This document shows positions 1 through 11,105 of a stretch of 64,000 nt of DNA, piece after piece. The stretch is from Chinchilla lanigera (Eukaryota; Chordata; Mammalia; Rodentia; Chinchillidae): NCBI RefSeq assembly GCF_000276665.1, contig NW_004955404.1:34434160-34498159 (forward strand), in the 5' to 3' direction. The notes under the pieces are model-generated. The model searched no databases and was not told where the DNA came from. It saw nothing but the letters and a program-made list of their open reading frames with translations. The translations under genes were made by a program, and so were the position numbers. Numbering within the stretch: position 1 is the first letter of the stretch; every line of letters begins with the position of its first letter.

Positions 1-1540
1 CTAAGAGTCCTCTTCAGCAAATGAGCATCCTCACTTTGTTATAGCAACCATGAGCAGAGTGCCGAGGCCAGTGCCCAACATGTACATTTGTCAGGGACAG
101 TTTGGAGGAGCTACTGAGCACAGTGAGCACGCATGAACTATTCGCTCCTGTGGCTGTGCCTGGAATTGTAGTCTAACACCGCTGGCCTAGTTCTGGAATG
201 AAATGAAGACTGATCCTTGTGACCAGCCCCAGGCCTCACACACGGAGCTCACAGGAAAGCAGGCGTCTGGCTCAGGTGCCCCAGCAGAGGTCATCAATCA
301 AAGAGATTAGTTATTACCTCCGAGCCCTGTTATTGTGGACTCGTCTTCAAACGAAGAAAGAATTTATCAAAGAAAGATGGAACAATTTCCCACAACTCTC
401 AAAACCTTCATTTCAAGTTAAAGAAAGCCTTCTTGACTTTGGGAAAGAAGTTTGACTGCTTCTGGCACAGATTATCATTAGTAAGATTTTATATGAGTTC
501 TTGTAACAAGAGGAAGTACTCTACTATTATAGTTATGAAACCGGGTCACAAATGCCACAAATTTACACATATACAAAAATTATGTGTATTTACAATTAGA
601 ACTTGAATAGTTTGAAACAAAAGTAGTATAATAATTTTTCCCAATGTATTCACATATAATTATCAGCAAAAGAAACCCTTTCCATTTAATTCTTCTACTT
701 TTATTTTATTTAGGGCCTAGCATGCAAGATAATTATTGAGTGGGATATTGAGGTGTACTGGACCATTTAAAAATAATTCTTCAAAGATACACTCTACAAA
801 CCATTGAGCAACGTGAACAAGACTCTTGTCACAAACACAGACTGACAGGTCACTCCTTGGCATTTTCACACAGTATTGAAAATCAGTCTGAACTGGCAGG
901 TGCAAGGTTCCTAGATTCACACTTGGCAGAATAACTCATACTCATACTTTGTGACTGATAACAGACAAAAGGTGTGCAATGCACGCACCACAGGACAGAG
1001 TGTAGTTTTACTAAAGAGCAGATATAATACAAATATTTTACATAAAGCTTCTCTGCAGCTCAGTGCACATGAAATTCCAGTTACCATAATACAAGTATCT
1101 TGAAAATATTTCAGAACAAACTCAGTGAAACTCTCCTGATAGATGATACTGTTCTCCAACACACGACTCCCCCAGACTTCCTTGACTCCCCAGTTGGTGA
1201 ATATTTACAGAGGCAAAAGCTTACCTTTTAATCTTTATGTGTGCTCTTATTCCCTTTTGTCTTTGATGGTGTCCACTCAGCAGGGAAGCTCTTCTGGCCT
1301 CCTCTGGCTTACATATGATGTCCTGTAATGACTCCATCAATATGAAATTTATCCTTCCCTCTCTTTTTCCCCAAGAAGACAGAGAGTATGAATTTTCGTA
1401 ACCAAGCCCCCTTCCCTTAGCACTCTTCTCTTAGGCATGACCACCTGATCTATGACTACCAAGTGGCCCAATGACTCTTAAGTCCCCCTGTGTTCACAGG
1501 GGCATTTACCCAATTGAGTTTCCAAAGTGTGTCCTAGAAC
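1..1540. other. Unique intergenic sequence, no gene recognised
   Basis: No domain, splice structure or repeat family is recognisable. Short open frames (60-80 codons) occur on both strands, but none shows a known protein, so I treat them as chance. The first 300 bases are less AT-rich than what follows and could be part of a distal exon or regulatory element, but nothing proves that. Confidence 0.6.
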
Positions 1541-1704
1541 TGTGCTTCTCAAGCTGTAATTTTCATATGTACTGTCCAGGTTCTTGTAGAAGAGCAGGCT
1601 CGGACTCACTAGGTCTGCAGTGAGGCCTGAATTTCTACATTTTCATTAGTTTCTGTGGGATGCTGAGGCAGCTGGTCTAAGGACCACACTTTGAGCATCA
1701 CTGA
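1541..1704. mobile_element. MER5/MER20-class hAT-Charlie non-autonomous DNA transposon (fossil)
   Basis: The block opens with a degenerate form of the terminal motif TGGTTCTCAA (tGtgCTTCTCAAgctg). It contains an 'actaggtctgcagtgaggcctgaatttctacattt' -like core, cut here to its key words: actaggtctg, gaggcctgaatt, ggaccacactttgag. It ends in 'ttgagcatcactg', the degenerate inverted copy of the opening motif. That order matches the small hAT-Charlie MITEs shared by placental mammals. It is old and cannot move. The exact subfamily is uncertain. Confidence 0.6.
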
Positions 1705-2640
1705 CGATAATAGAGAAGGTACCTGCCTGGATTCTACTGAGGCCTATTGTTTGTTTATTGCTTTATACCTGTATTCTCAATGTATTATTATTGTTATTAT
1801 TATTATTTTAATCTTGGTGGAATAGAGTGTAAACTTCTGCTTTGGCAGATGAGGCAAACTGACATACGATCATATTTATCCTTTTTAGAGAAAAATGACA
1901 AAGTACAGAAGAACAAGAACCAAAACAATTTCCTGTCTAAACAAGCCCATCAAATACTCCAGCACTAGACTTTTACTTCCGTTTGATGGCTAAAGAAACT
2001 TCCTGCTTCACGTTACACAGGCCGTGTGAAAACTCTGTCCCTTACCACCAATGACAATGCCTCGAATATTAGATCACACACTAGTATTTACATTTAGGTA
2101 AATCGTTAAATTTTGTTGCAATAGTTAAGGCATGAATAGCTAGCAGTGCTTTCACATTACTTTATACACCAAATTACTTGTGAAATCCTTCACAGACAAC
2201 AAATCTTTCAAATCGAGGCACTCCTTTAGAAGGAATAAACATTTCACTACTAAATGTATTAAATATTAGGTGGACTTTCTGGATTGCCTAATGGTTCCTG
2301 ACAGATGGCATGTGGATTCTTTGTTCCTTGGAAGCTCCAGGTTAACAGAATCATCAGGAGCTTGCAAGAGAAAGCTATGGGCCCCTCGTATCTACCGGGG
2401 TTATGATAGGGACCCCAGGGTTCCACTGTTAGCACTCCTGGACACGGCATTCTTTGGGCCATTACTTGCTCCAACTCTTAGTTTTTTGTATTTGCTAATG
2501 TATTCAATTGAATCCAGCAAACATTTATTGAGTATTATTATCAGGCTCTGCGGGACATAAAGATAAATAAGCCTTGATTTTTATATTCACGGAGCTGATA
2601 ATCATGTAGATTATGTTACAAATGCTATTATGTTGGAATG
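1705..2640. other. Unique sequence with a short (TTA)n tract
   Basis: A (TTA/TTG)n run lies near 1783-1815. The piece around 2505-2560 ('catttattgagtattatt') resembles the start of a MIR/L2 remnant but is too short to assign. No coding signal was found. Confidence 0.45.
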
Positions 2641-2649
2641 TGTGCTCTT

Positions 2650-2790
2650 TTGGATTGTTTTGTTTTCTTCACCAACTAGGGCATAAGCTCCTTGAAAGCA
2701 AAGGCCTTTGCTTAATTATCTTTGTGCTCAATATTTGTGGAGATTCTAAGCAGGAAGTCATAGTAGGACTCCAAGTGAGAAGGATAAATT
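2650..2790 (+). mobile_element. LINE L2 3'-end fragment
   Basis: The words 'ctccttgaaagcaaaggc', 'atctttgtgctcaat' and a degenerate end follow the order of the L2 3' terminus (gagctccttgag...atctttgtatcc...). Old and diverged, no coding capacity. Confidence 0.5.
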
Positions 2791-3024
2791 TGGCATAGCT
2801 GCTTTCCCTTCTGGCTGGAGTCACCCTAGAATTCCCACAGGAAAGCATGACGTCCCCAACCCAGGACAGGGAGGAGGAAGGAAAAATCTTAAAGAAGGGC
2901 ATCATTTCTCTCTTCATTAAGAAAAATTGACACTGATACTTAAGGTCTTTTGTTTGGTTTTCTGCAGCATTTTGTTCTATGAGAATATAATAACCACCAG
3001 CTGACAACCACAACCCTTACCATA

Positions 3025-3140
3025 ACCAGGTATTCTAAGAATCTCACAAATATTAATTTACATAATCCAGAAAACAAGCTTATGAATGAAGTCCTTTTTA
3101 AAACTGAGGCACATAGAGATTAAGTAATTTTCTCCCACTG
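3025..3140 (+). mobile_element. MIR SINE fragment
   Basis: The core signature is present in the right order: 'tctcacaaatattaattta', then 'gaatgaagtcc', then 'aaaactgaggcacatagag' and 'ttaagtaattttctc'. This matches the MIR core and tail. It is an ancient mammalian SINE with no function apparent here. Confidence 0.55.
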
Positions 3141-5372
3141 GAGCATTTTTCTGGAGAAGAGTGTAGTAATGACTTAGACATCATTTAGTAATGCAAAGAA
3201 AGAGAAAAGAAAACGTAAAGGTAAGTTTATTTCACTGCGTGAAACGTCTCTGCCCATCATTTCTCCAGGTCTGTCTTGTTGGAATATGTACTTAAATCTC
3301 TGATCTAATTCCACTTTCAACATAAACAGCACTTTCTGAGGACATAAGTAGTGCCCAAAGGATCAGGAATCTTCCTTGTGTGGCCCTTGGAATGCCACAG
3401 TCCCCATGTCTGTGTATGTGGCTATTAAGCAAATAGGCACGTACACACTCAATGGCAAGCTCCGTGAACAGGGCACAGATGTCACCAGTGCTAACACAGT
3501 GCCCAGCCAAGGGAGAGGTACTGTGATTTTGTCTGTTAAACAAAGTTGAATGAATCCCCACTGTATATAGAAGTGAACTTGGATCCAGAAACAGAAAAAT
3601 GTGGCTTGTCCAAATGTGCACAATTCAAATGAGGTCGACCAAGGAAGGCTTTAAATCTCGTTCTTTTCAATTTTGAAGCCCACTTTCCAGCCCATATCAC
3701 ATTTTACAATATCCATCCATTAATGAGAACATTTATTTCCTGAATGGAGTTATTGCAATAGTTACAGAATGCAGGTGATGTATATGAGACCCTGCGACAT
3801 GAATTGGAGGATCTTTTGCCTTACTGAAGGTTGTGGTAACATTTATATTCAGTAAACGGTCTTTTTTCACATCCCACATTCTAGTAACAAGAGTTTTGAA
3901 AATTCTCCCTGTCAAGTACCTCAGGCTGCAGATTTATTTAAATACCATAGAATTATGTTATTATTTAAGTATAGTTTTAATTATAATAGAATCATTTATA
4001 TAGTAGGGATAGGATGATTATTTGAGGAATTGAATTGAAAACAGTATCTGCAAAGCAAAAGCTCATCTTTGTATTTAAGATATTGTTGATGAAAATAAAT
4101 TCTAATGCTGACAAAGCTTGATTGTTCAGTCTGCTTTCTCATTTTATGGGAACCATTTTTTATATCTGAGAATGATATTCCTAATAAGGACATCACAAAA
4201 AACAGTACCAGGTTTTCTATTAATGGCTTAGGAATAATTTTAAATAGAAGTCAGCGCAGTATTACATTGTTAAACTTTATTCAAAATTATAGGAAATATG
4301 TTATTAGGTTCACTTAAAGTCTAAACTGAAGAATTCTTCTCTGGAAGACATTTCCTGATTAGATCGGTATTGTTTTTCTATGTCACCATGAAGACAATGC
4401 AAACGCGGATTAGAGCAATTAAAACTTTCCTTTGTTTGCTGAAAGAGATGTACTGCGATACGGCTTTTTGTTTGTAGACATCTTAATAAGCACTAGCAGA
4501 CTGAAATGAAATCTGTCATCAGTTATATTTTTCTTTTAGACAAACTGTCTACTTCACATACATATTAAGCAAGATTTGTTACCAAAGCTTCCTTATATTT
4601 CTATTTGTTGTTGTAAAATGGTAAATGTAGAAATAACACTAGATCTATCAATTTGATAATATAATGCAATACATCTGGCAGCTGAACAGGGAACGTGTAA
4701 TGACATATTTGGCATAGTGAATGGTTTTTAATATGGGTTTTCTCTCTCTCTCTCTCTCAAAGCACAATTGTGCCATTTGTTGTAGACTAATGTCAAGGAA
4801 TATAAAGTATTATTGGGGATTGGAATTTAGCTTTTGTAGAACATAAATTCTACATAAATTGACTGCCAACTAAGTACAGACATTAGCTTTATTGCTTGTT
4901 AAATATTTATTTACTAAATAATTTGAATAGGGAAGCTTGCTGCAGGAAAACATGTCCATTTTTATCTATAAATCGCTGAATTATTTTATGAACTTGTTTT
5001 TTCTATGTGTTCATACTTGAAATTTTACATGACACTGTTGTAGAATATTGTAAAATGTAAGAATTCTCCAAAATTAATGGAATAACAATTCTAAATATAG
5101 AATAACTGAAATTTTATCTGCTTTACTAGCAATGCAAATTTCCATTTTAATGAAATAGATTATTTAGTAGCATGAAGTGAAATCTTCAATTCATTAATTC
5201 ATTCCAATCTCTATGAATTTTTTTCTGTGTACCGGACATTGGACTTGTTTTGGGGACATAAATGTGAATTTATGTGAATGAACCATGAGAAGCTCAGATT
5301 TGCTGAGGAGACAGATACATATAATCAGTTAGGTATTAGAACAGAGAATCCTGCGGTGTATGACTGCAACAC
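3141..5372. other. AT-rich unique sequence
   Basis: No gene or recognisable young repeat. A short (TC)n run lies at 4740-4758. The stretch from about 4380 to 5050 is unique, AT-rich and lacks repeat decay signatures, so it is a reasonable place to look for a conserved non-coding element. I see no direct evidence for one. Confidence 0.5.
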
Positions 5373-5448
5373 ATAGATCAAAATAAATCAGGATAAGACT
5401 CTAGGGAAAAATAGATCAAAATAAATCAGGATAAGACTCTAGGGAAAA
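5373..5448. repeat. Perfect 38-bp tandem duplication
   Basis: Copy 1 is 5373-5410 and copy 2 is 5411-5448. They are identical and directly adjacent, which implies a recent slippage or end-joining duplication, or an assembly effect. Confidence 0.9.
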
Positions 5449-5660
5449 ATATTTCTAATTTCATTTCCCTTTTTGAAAAAGTAAACATGATGGATATTAT
5501 GAAATAACTTATAAATACATGAATCTTATAAACTTAATGATAAACTGTGTTACTCAGAACATATCATAGAGTTGCTTGCATAAGAATTGGTTTGAGATCT
5601 GGACTTCACAATAAGAAAGGTTTTGTATGTTATAAATGTTTGATTAGAAAAATAAAAACA

Positions 5661-5765
5661 GGGGCTGGGGATTTAGCTCAGCGGCAAAAGCGCCTGCCTG
5701 GCAAGCACAAGGTCGTGAGTTCGGTTCCCGGTACCGGAGAAAAATAAAAAACAAACAAACAAAAA
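5661..5765 (+). mobile_element. ID-type SINE (tRNA-derived), young
   Basis: The head begins GGGGCTGGGG and carries a pol III A box (tagctcagcgg) and B box (gagttcggttccc), followed by a tail of A with C (aaaaataaaaaacaaacaaac). A perfect 16-bp TSD, gaaaaataaaaacagg, lies at 5647-5662 and 5766-5781. The first two bases of the head overlap the left copy. ID elements are non-coding, pol III-transcribed, and moved by L1 machinery. The intact boxes, clean tail and perfect TSD indicate a recent insertion. Confidence 0.95.
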
Positions 5766-5835
5766 GAAAAATAAAAACAGGTTACAAATTCATCAACTGA
5801 CCTCAAGGTTTTGTATGTGGCTGCAGTGGTAGTGG

Positions 5836-5836
<1 letters not shown>

Positions 5837-5880
<44 letters not shown>
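5837..5880. repeat. (TG)n microsatellite
   Basis: About 18 uninterrupted TG units run from 5837 to 5873, then an imperfect tatgtgtg end. Long enough to be length-polymorphic. Confidence 0.95.
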
Positions 5881-6045
5881 CTTCAGGAAATCAGGAAAGA
5901 ATGTGAATCAGAATATTAATAGTAGTTCCCTTTGAGGGATGGATTTTTCTTTATGTTGTTTGAGAATTTTACAATGAGCTTGTCATATATTTATAACTTT
6001 TAGAGATTAATTGCATTATAGACGTATTTCTGTGGTATCATCTTT

Positions 6046-6192
6046 TNNNNNNNNNNNNNNNNNNNNNNNNNNNNNNNNNNNNNNNNNNNNNNNNNNNNNN
6101 NNNNNNNNNNNNNNNNNNNNNNNNNNNNNNNNNNNNNNNNNNNNNNGCTTGCCAGGCAGGCGCTTTTGCCGCTGAGCTAAATCCCCAGCCCC
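6046..6192 (-). mobile_element. ID-type SINE interrupted by an assembly gap
   Basis: The head of an ID element lies at 6147-6192 on the minus strand (ends ...aaatccccagcccc). Its B-box half and tail fall inside the N run. A perfect 16-bp TSD, ctgtggtatcatcttt, flanks the whole unit at 6030-6045 and 6193-6208. So the gap hides only the rest of this SINE and its T-rich tail. Confidence 0.9.
6047..6146. other. Assembly gap, exactly 100 N
   Basis: One hundred N is a conventional placeholder for unknown length. The gap sits inside a young ID element, a typical place for a short-read assembly to break. Confidence 0.97.
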
Positions 6193-6208
6193 CTGTGGTA
6201 TCATCTTT

Positions 6209-6690
6209 AAATAGCCTCGTGAAAATAAACTGTTAATACAAGAATTCATGTCTAATTGCCATTAATATTATATATGCAGGTAAAAAAATATAACTTAAAA
6301 TTGTAGAAATTTTTTGGCTTATTTAATCTTAGCAACAATTGTTTTAAATATATTTTTGATGTACATGTTTTGAAGAATTTTGATTGTCTAGTTTTGGCAA
6401 GAGCCATAGGTTTCTAGAAAGATTTAGAATATTTAAATAGCCTTAGCCTTGCTAGACAAATAATAAAGATATTAAGAATTCAAGTGTATTATTTTCCCCT
6501 AATTTTATTTCAGACCTAATTTGATAAAGAGGTCAGTACTTGGCACATTTGAGCAAATATCAAAATGATATTAGATATTTATAGAACTAAATTAAATGTT
6601 AAACAAATTGAAATTATAATTTAGAGAAGGAAAAGACAAGATATTTATAGCTTATTGAGTACAATAGGACTTCTACTTTTTTTATTTAAA
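6209..6690. other. AT-rich unique sequence
   Basis: No gene, RNA or repeat recognised. Confidence 0.5.
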
Positions 6691-8671
6691 TGGTATTTTT
6701 TTAGATACACACAGTGAGAACATTCATCAGAGGGAATTTGTATCTGTACTTGCTATATCTTAATTCTTCTTTTCCCCATTCTGCTCTCCTCCCTTCAGCC
6801 ACTCTTTCCTTCTTTATTTACAAAAGCTTTGTTTTCATTTTTTATTCTATTCTTTTTATATCTTGTCCCTTCTTTCCTTTCTCCTCTTGCCTGTTCCTCT
6901 TTTTATTTGAATTTTTTCCCCATTTCTCAATATCTATTATACATTTTGATCCTTATTTACACTTTCAGTTTCTCACACCAGAGTGAGAAATATTCAACAT
7001 TTACAAATGTGTGTCTGATTTGCTTCGCTTACAAGTGTGATATCAAGGTGCATTTATTTAATTAGAAATGTTTCAAGCTTACCTTTATGGCAGAGTAGCA
7101 CTCCATTTTATAAAAGAAAAATCCACATCTTCTTTATCCATTCATCAGTTTATGGGCATTTGGATTGAGTCCAAGACTTAGCTACTACAAACCGTGTCAC
7201 TAAAAATGTGGTGTGCACTTGTTACCGTAGTATGATGCTTTTAATTCTTCCAGGAAGATACCAAGAACAGGAATAGCTGGGTCAATGGAATCTGTACTTT
7301 TAGATTTTGAGGAATCTCAACACTGATTTCCACAGTGGTTACACTAGTCTACACTCCCAAGAGTGGAGAAGGGTTCCTTTTTCTCACTATTCCTCTAGTA
7401 CTTATTATTGGTTGATTTCTTGATAGTAACCATTTTTTTCTGGAATGAAACGGAATCTCAATGTTGGTTTAATTTGCATCTCTTAAATGACCAGTGATGG
7501 TGAACATTTTTCATATATTCATTTGCTGTTTCTACTTTTTTGTCTGAGAAGTGTCTATTCATTTCAAATGCCCATTTTTGGATTGGGTCTTTACATTTGA
7601 GGGGATCTAATTTATTTGAGCTCTTTATATATTCTAGATATTAGTTTTTTGTCTGAAAAATGGCTGTGGTTGTCTCTTCCCTCTGTTGATGGTTTTGTTT
7701 GCAGTGCAAAACATTTTTAATAAGATGAAATCCAGTTGTTGATTCTTTGTGATAATTCCTGAGAGACTGTGGTTTTGTTCATAAAGTCTTTGCCCACATC
7801 AATGTCTTCAAGACTTCATCTTTCTGTTTTAATCTGCTTTGATCTGTTTTGATCTGCTTCTATTTTGGTTAATACATGTTGAAAGATATGGGTCTAGTTA
7901 TAATCTTCAGAATGTAGAAAGCGATTTTTTCAGAACCATTTATAAAGAGATTATCTTTCTTCCAGTAAAGGTGTTTGCTCCTTTGTCAAAGATAAGCTGG
8001 CTGAGTATAACTGGAGTTGTTCTGCATCTTCTAATCTGTTCCAGTGATACTTTGGTCTGGAATTTTTTGCCAATGCCATGCTATTTTTATCCCAATAGCT
8101 TGGTAGTATAATTTCAAATAAGGGATTGTGATCTCCTCTGCCTTGTCTTTGCTGTTCAGAATTGCTTTTGCTATTCTAGGTCTCTTCTAGCTGCAAATGA
8201 ATTTTTGTATTCCTTTCTCTAATTCTGTGAGATATGCTATTGGGATTTTGATTGGGATTGCATTAAATCTGCATAAGAACTTTGGAAGTATGACCACTTT
8301 GACTATGTTGGTGCTTTCCACTGAACAACAGAGGATATTTTTCCATTTTGTTATATCCTCTTTGATCTACTTTGTCAGAGTACTGTAGTTTTCAATGTAT
8401 TGGTCTGTTGCTTCCTCCATCACTTTGATTAGTAGGTATTTGGTTTCTGGATGCTACTGTGAAAGGTACTGTTTCCCTAATTTCTCTCTCGTAAGGTTAT
8501 TTGTATATAGGAATGCTATTGATTTGAGTGTTGACTTTGTATTCAGCTATGCTACTGAATTTAGTTATTAAATCTAGAAGTCTTTTGCTGGTGTTTTCGG
8601 GGTCTTCTACACAGAGTAGTATCATGTCATCCACCAATAATGACAATTTAACTTCTTCCTTTCCTTTCCTT

Positions 8672-9050
8672 GTTCTTTTTATTTATTTTTTTATCTTAAA
8701 GAAAATAGTACCAGGGGGCTGGGGATTTAGCTCAGCGGCATAGCCCCTGCCTGACAAGCGCAAGGCTGTGAGTTCAATTCCCGGTACCAAAAAAAAAAAA
8801 AAAAAAATAGTACCAAGAAAAGAACAATAGCAAAATACAGACAACACAAAGCAAGGACATTAAAAATGATACAGGGTTTCAAACCAAGTGATAGAGATTA
8901 ACAGTGGTTGTTATATAACACACTGTTATCTTCAATGAAGTTGTTCAGATTACCAGATGTAAGAATAGGAGATTGATCAAATCATTAAAGGGAATAAGAA
9001 AATAATAATTTAAAAGAATATTAAAGACAATACAAAGTGTCACTAGGCAG
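8672..9050 (-). mobile_element. Unassigned insertion inside the L1, itself carrying an ID
   Basis: L1 homology stops after 'acttcttcctttcc' near 8671 and resumes at 'tttctatttctctc' near 9051, although only about 20 codons should separate these points. Without the nested ID the extra DNA is about 285 bp. Its low-coordinate end is T-rich, which suggests a minus-strand retroposed piece. The family is not recognised. It could be a fragment from another part of an L1. Confidence 0.5.
8714..8807 (+). mobile_element. ID-type SINE with long poly-A tail
   Basis: The ID head (ggggctggggatttagctc) is followed by a body with several substitutions (gcggcatagcccctgcctg) and about 19 A's. The TSD aaaatagtacca lies at 8702-8713 and 8804-8815 and merges with the tail. 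It inserted into the unassigned block that had already interrupted the L1, so three insertion layers are stacked here. Confidence 0.92.
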
Positions 9051-11105
9051 GATCTTTCTATTTCTCTCTTTTGTCTAATTGCTGTGGCTAATGTTTCTAG
9101 AACTATATTGAATAAGAGTGGTGATAGAGGACATCCTTGTCTTGTTCCTGATGTTAGAGTGAAAGCTTTCAGTTTTTGTCCATTTAATCTGATATTGGCT
9201 GTTGGTTTGTCATAGATGACTTCTATCAGATTGAAATAAAGACCATATATTCCAATTTTCTGTAGGGTTTTTATCATGAACTGGTGTTAGACATTGTCAG
9301 ATACTCTTTCTGGGTCTATTGAGATGATGATGTGTTTTTCCTTGGCTCTGTTAATATGGTATATTACATTTATTGATTTGCATATGTTAAACCATACCTT
9401 CATCACTGGGATGAATCCTACTTAATCATGGTGTATAATCTTCTGGGTTGATTTACTGCATTTTGTCTGTCAGTATCTTATTCAGGATTTTTGCATCTAT
9501 GTTCATAGGGAGATTGGCCTGTAGTTATCTTTTTTGCTTGGATCCTCCTCTGCTTTTGGTATCAGGGTAATGCTTGATTCCAGGAATGAATTTAGGAGTG
9601 TACTTTGCTTTCAGTTTCATTAAAGAGATTGAGAAGTAGCTGCATTAGATCTTCTCTAAATTGTTTGTAGAATTCAGCAGTGAATTTGTCAGGGCCTGGG
9701 CTTTTCTTTGTTGATAGATTTTTAGTTATCTCTTTAATTTCATTGACTGATATTGGTTCATTTAGGATTTTATATCTTTTTGATTCATTTTTGTTAATTC
9801 ACACATGTCTAGGAATCTGTCTACTTCTATGTTTTCTATCTTTTTAGAATGCAACTTCTTGAGGCAGGTATTGATAATCTTTTGGATACCTGCAGATCTG
9901 TTGTGAGTTCACCCTTTTCATTCCTACTTGCGTAGATTTGAATCTTTTCTTTCCTTTTTTAAAATAAGATTGGCTAAGAGTTTGTCAATTTTATTTAATC
10001 TTTCAAAGAACTGTTTGACCCATTGATTCTTTGTATTGTTTTATTTGTCTATACTGCATTAATTTCTACTCTGATCTTTGTAATTTCCTGTCATACAAAC
10101 TTTGGGTTTGACTTGCTCTTCTTTGTCTAGAATCTTAAAGTTTAACCTTAGGTTGTTCATTTCAGCTTACTCTGTTTTCCTCATGTGAGTATTCACCACT
10201 ATAAATATACCTTGTAGAACTGCTATCATTGTGTCCCATATGTTCCAGTATGCTGTATTTGCATTATCATTTAATTGCTGAAACTGTCTAATTGCTTCTT
10301 TAATTTTACATTTGACCTATTGCTTGTTCAGGAGGGCGCTAATTAATTTCCATGTGTTTATGAAGTTCTTGTGGTTTCTTCTGCTACTGATTTCCAGTGA
10401 TATTGCACAATGGTTTGATAATATTCATGGGATAATTTCAATCCCTTTATATTTACTTAGGCATGTTCTGTGAGCTAGTATACGGTCTATTTTGAAGAAC
10501 GTCCTGTGTGCAGCTGAGAAGAATGTGTATTCTGATATTCTGGGATGGGGTGCTCCATAGATATCTACTAAGCCCATTTGTTCAAAATTTGGTTTAGTTC
10601 TGATATTTCATTGTTAATTTTTTGTCTAGTTGACCTGTCTATATGTGACAGTGGGGTATTGAGGTCCCTATTACAATTATATTGGTGGTTATTTGAATTT
10701 TCATAGCAGTTAATATTTGTTTTAGATAGTGTGGTACACTGGTATTTGGTACATATATATTTGTGATTGCTATCTCTTCTTCTTGGATTGTTCAGTTTAC
10801 AAGGATGTAATAACCTTCTTTGTCTCTCTTAATCAGTCTGGCTTGAAATCCACTTTGTCTGCAGATAGAATTTTTACTCCTGATTTCTTCTGAGTTCTTG
10901 TGGCATGAAGTATTGTTTTCCAACCTTTAATTGTCAGTCTATGCATTTCTATTCGAAATAAATGTGTTTCTTGGATCCTGCTTTTTGATCCATTCTGCCA
11001 GCCTGTTTCTTAATTGGTGAATTGAGACCATTAACATAACATCCATTGTTATAACTGATGTGTATTGACTCATCCTTGTCATGTTATTTTCCCTTTATTG
11101 GTTCA

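Larger units (their letters stand above)
6690..11105 (-). mobile_element. LINE-1 (minus strand), 5'-truncated, broken
   Basis: Read on the minus strand this is an L1. The low-coordinate end is the 3' part: a pyrimidine-rich 3'UTR-like tract at about 6750-6990, then the ORF2 C-terminal region at 7080-8670. At about 8600-8660 a reverse-transcriptase active-site region of the FADD type reads degenerately (VDDMIL). The region 9051-9280 encodes recognisable RT words ([22 protein letters not shown]). Sequence up to about 11105 corresponds to the N-terminal ORF2/endonuclease part. No ORF1 or 5'UTR is visible beyond that. Many stops and frameshifts make it non-functional. It is interrupted at about 8672-9050. 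Confidence 0.9.

Noticed and set aside
5661..5740. tRNA gene
   Set aside because: A and B boxes are present, but the sequence is an ID SINE with an A-rich tail and TSD, repeated in the window, and it does not fold as a full tRNA with a CCA-ready 3' end.
8945..9277. 110-codon frame with reverse-transcriptase motifs
   Set aside because: It is a surviving piece of the broken L1 ORF2, not a separate gene.
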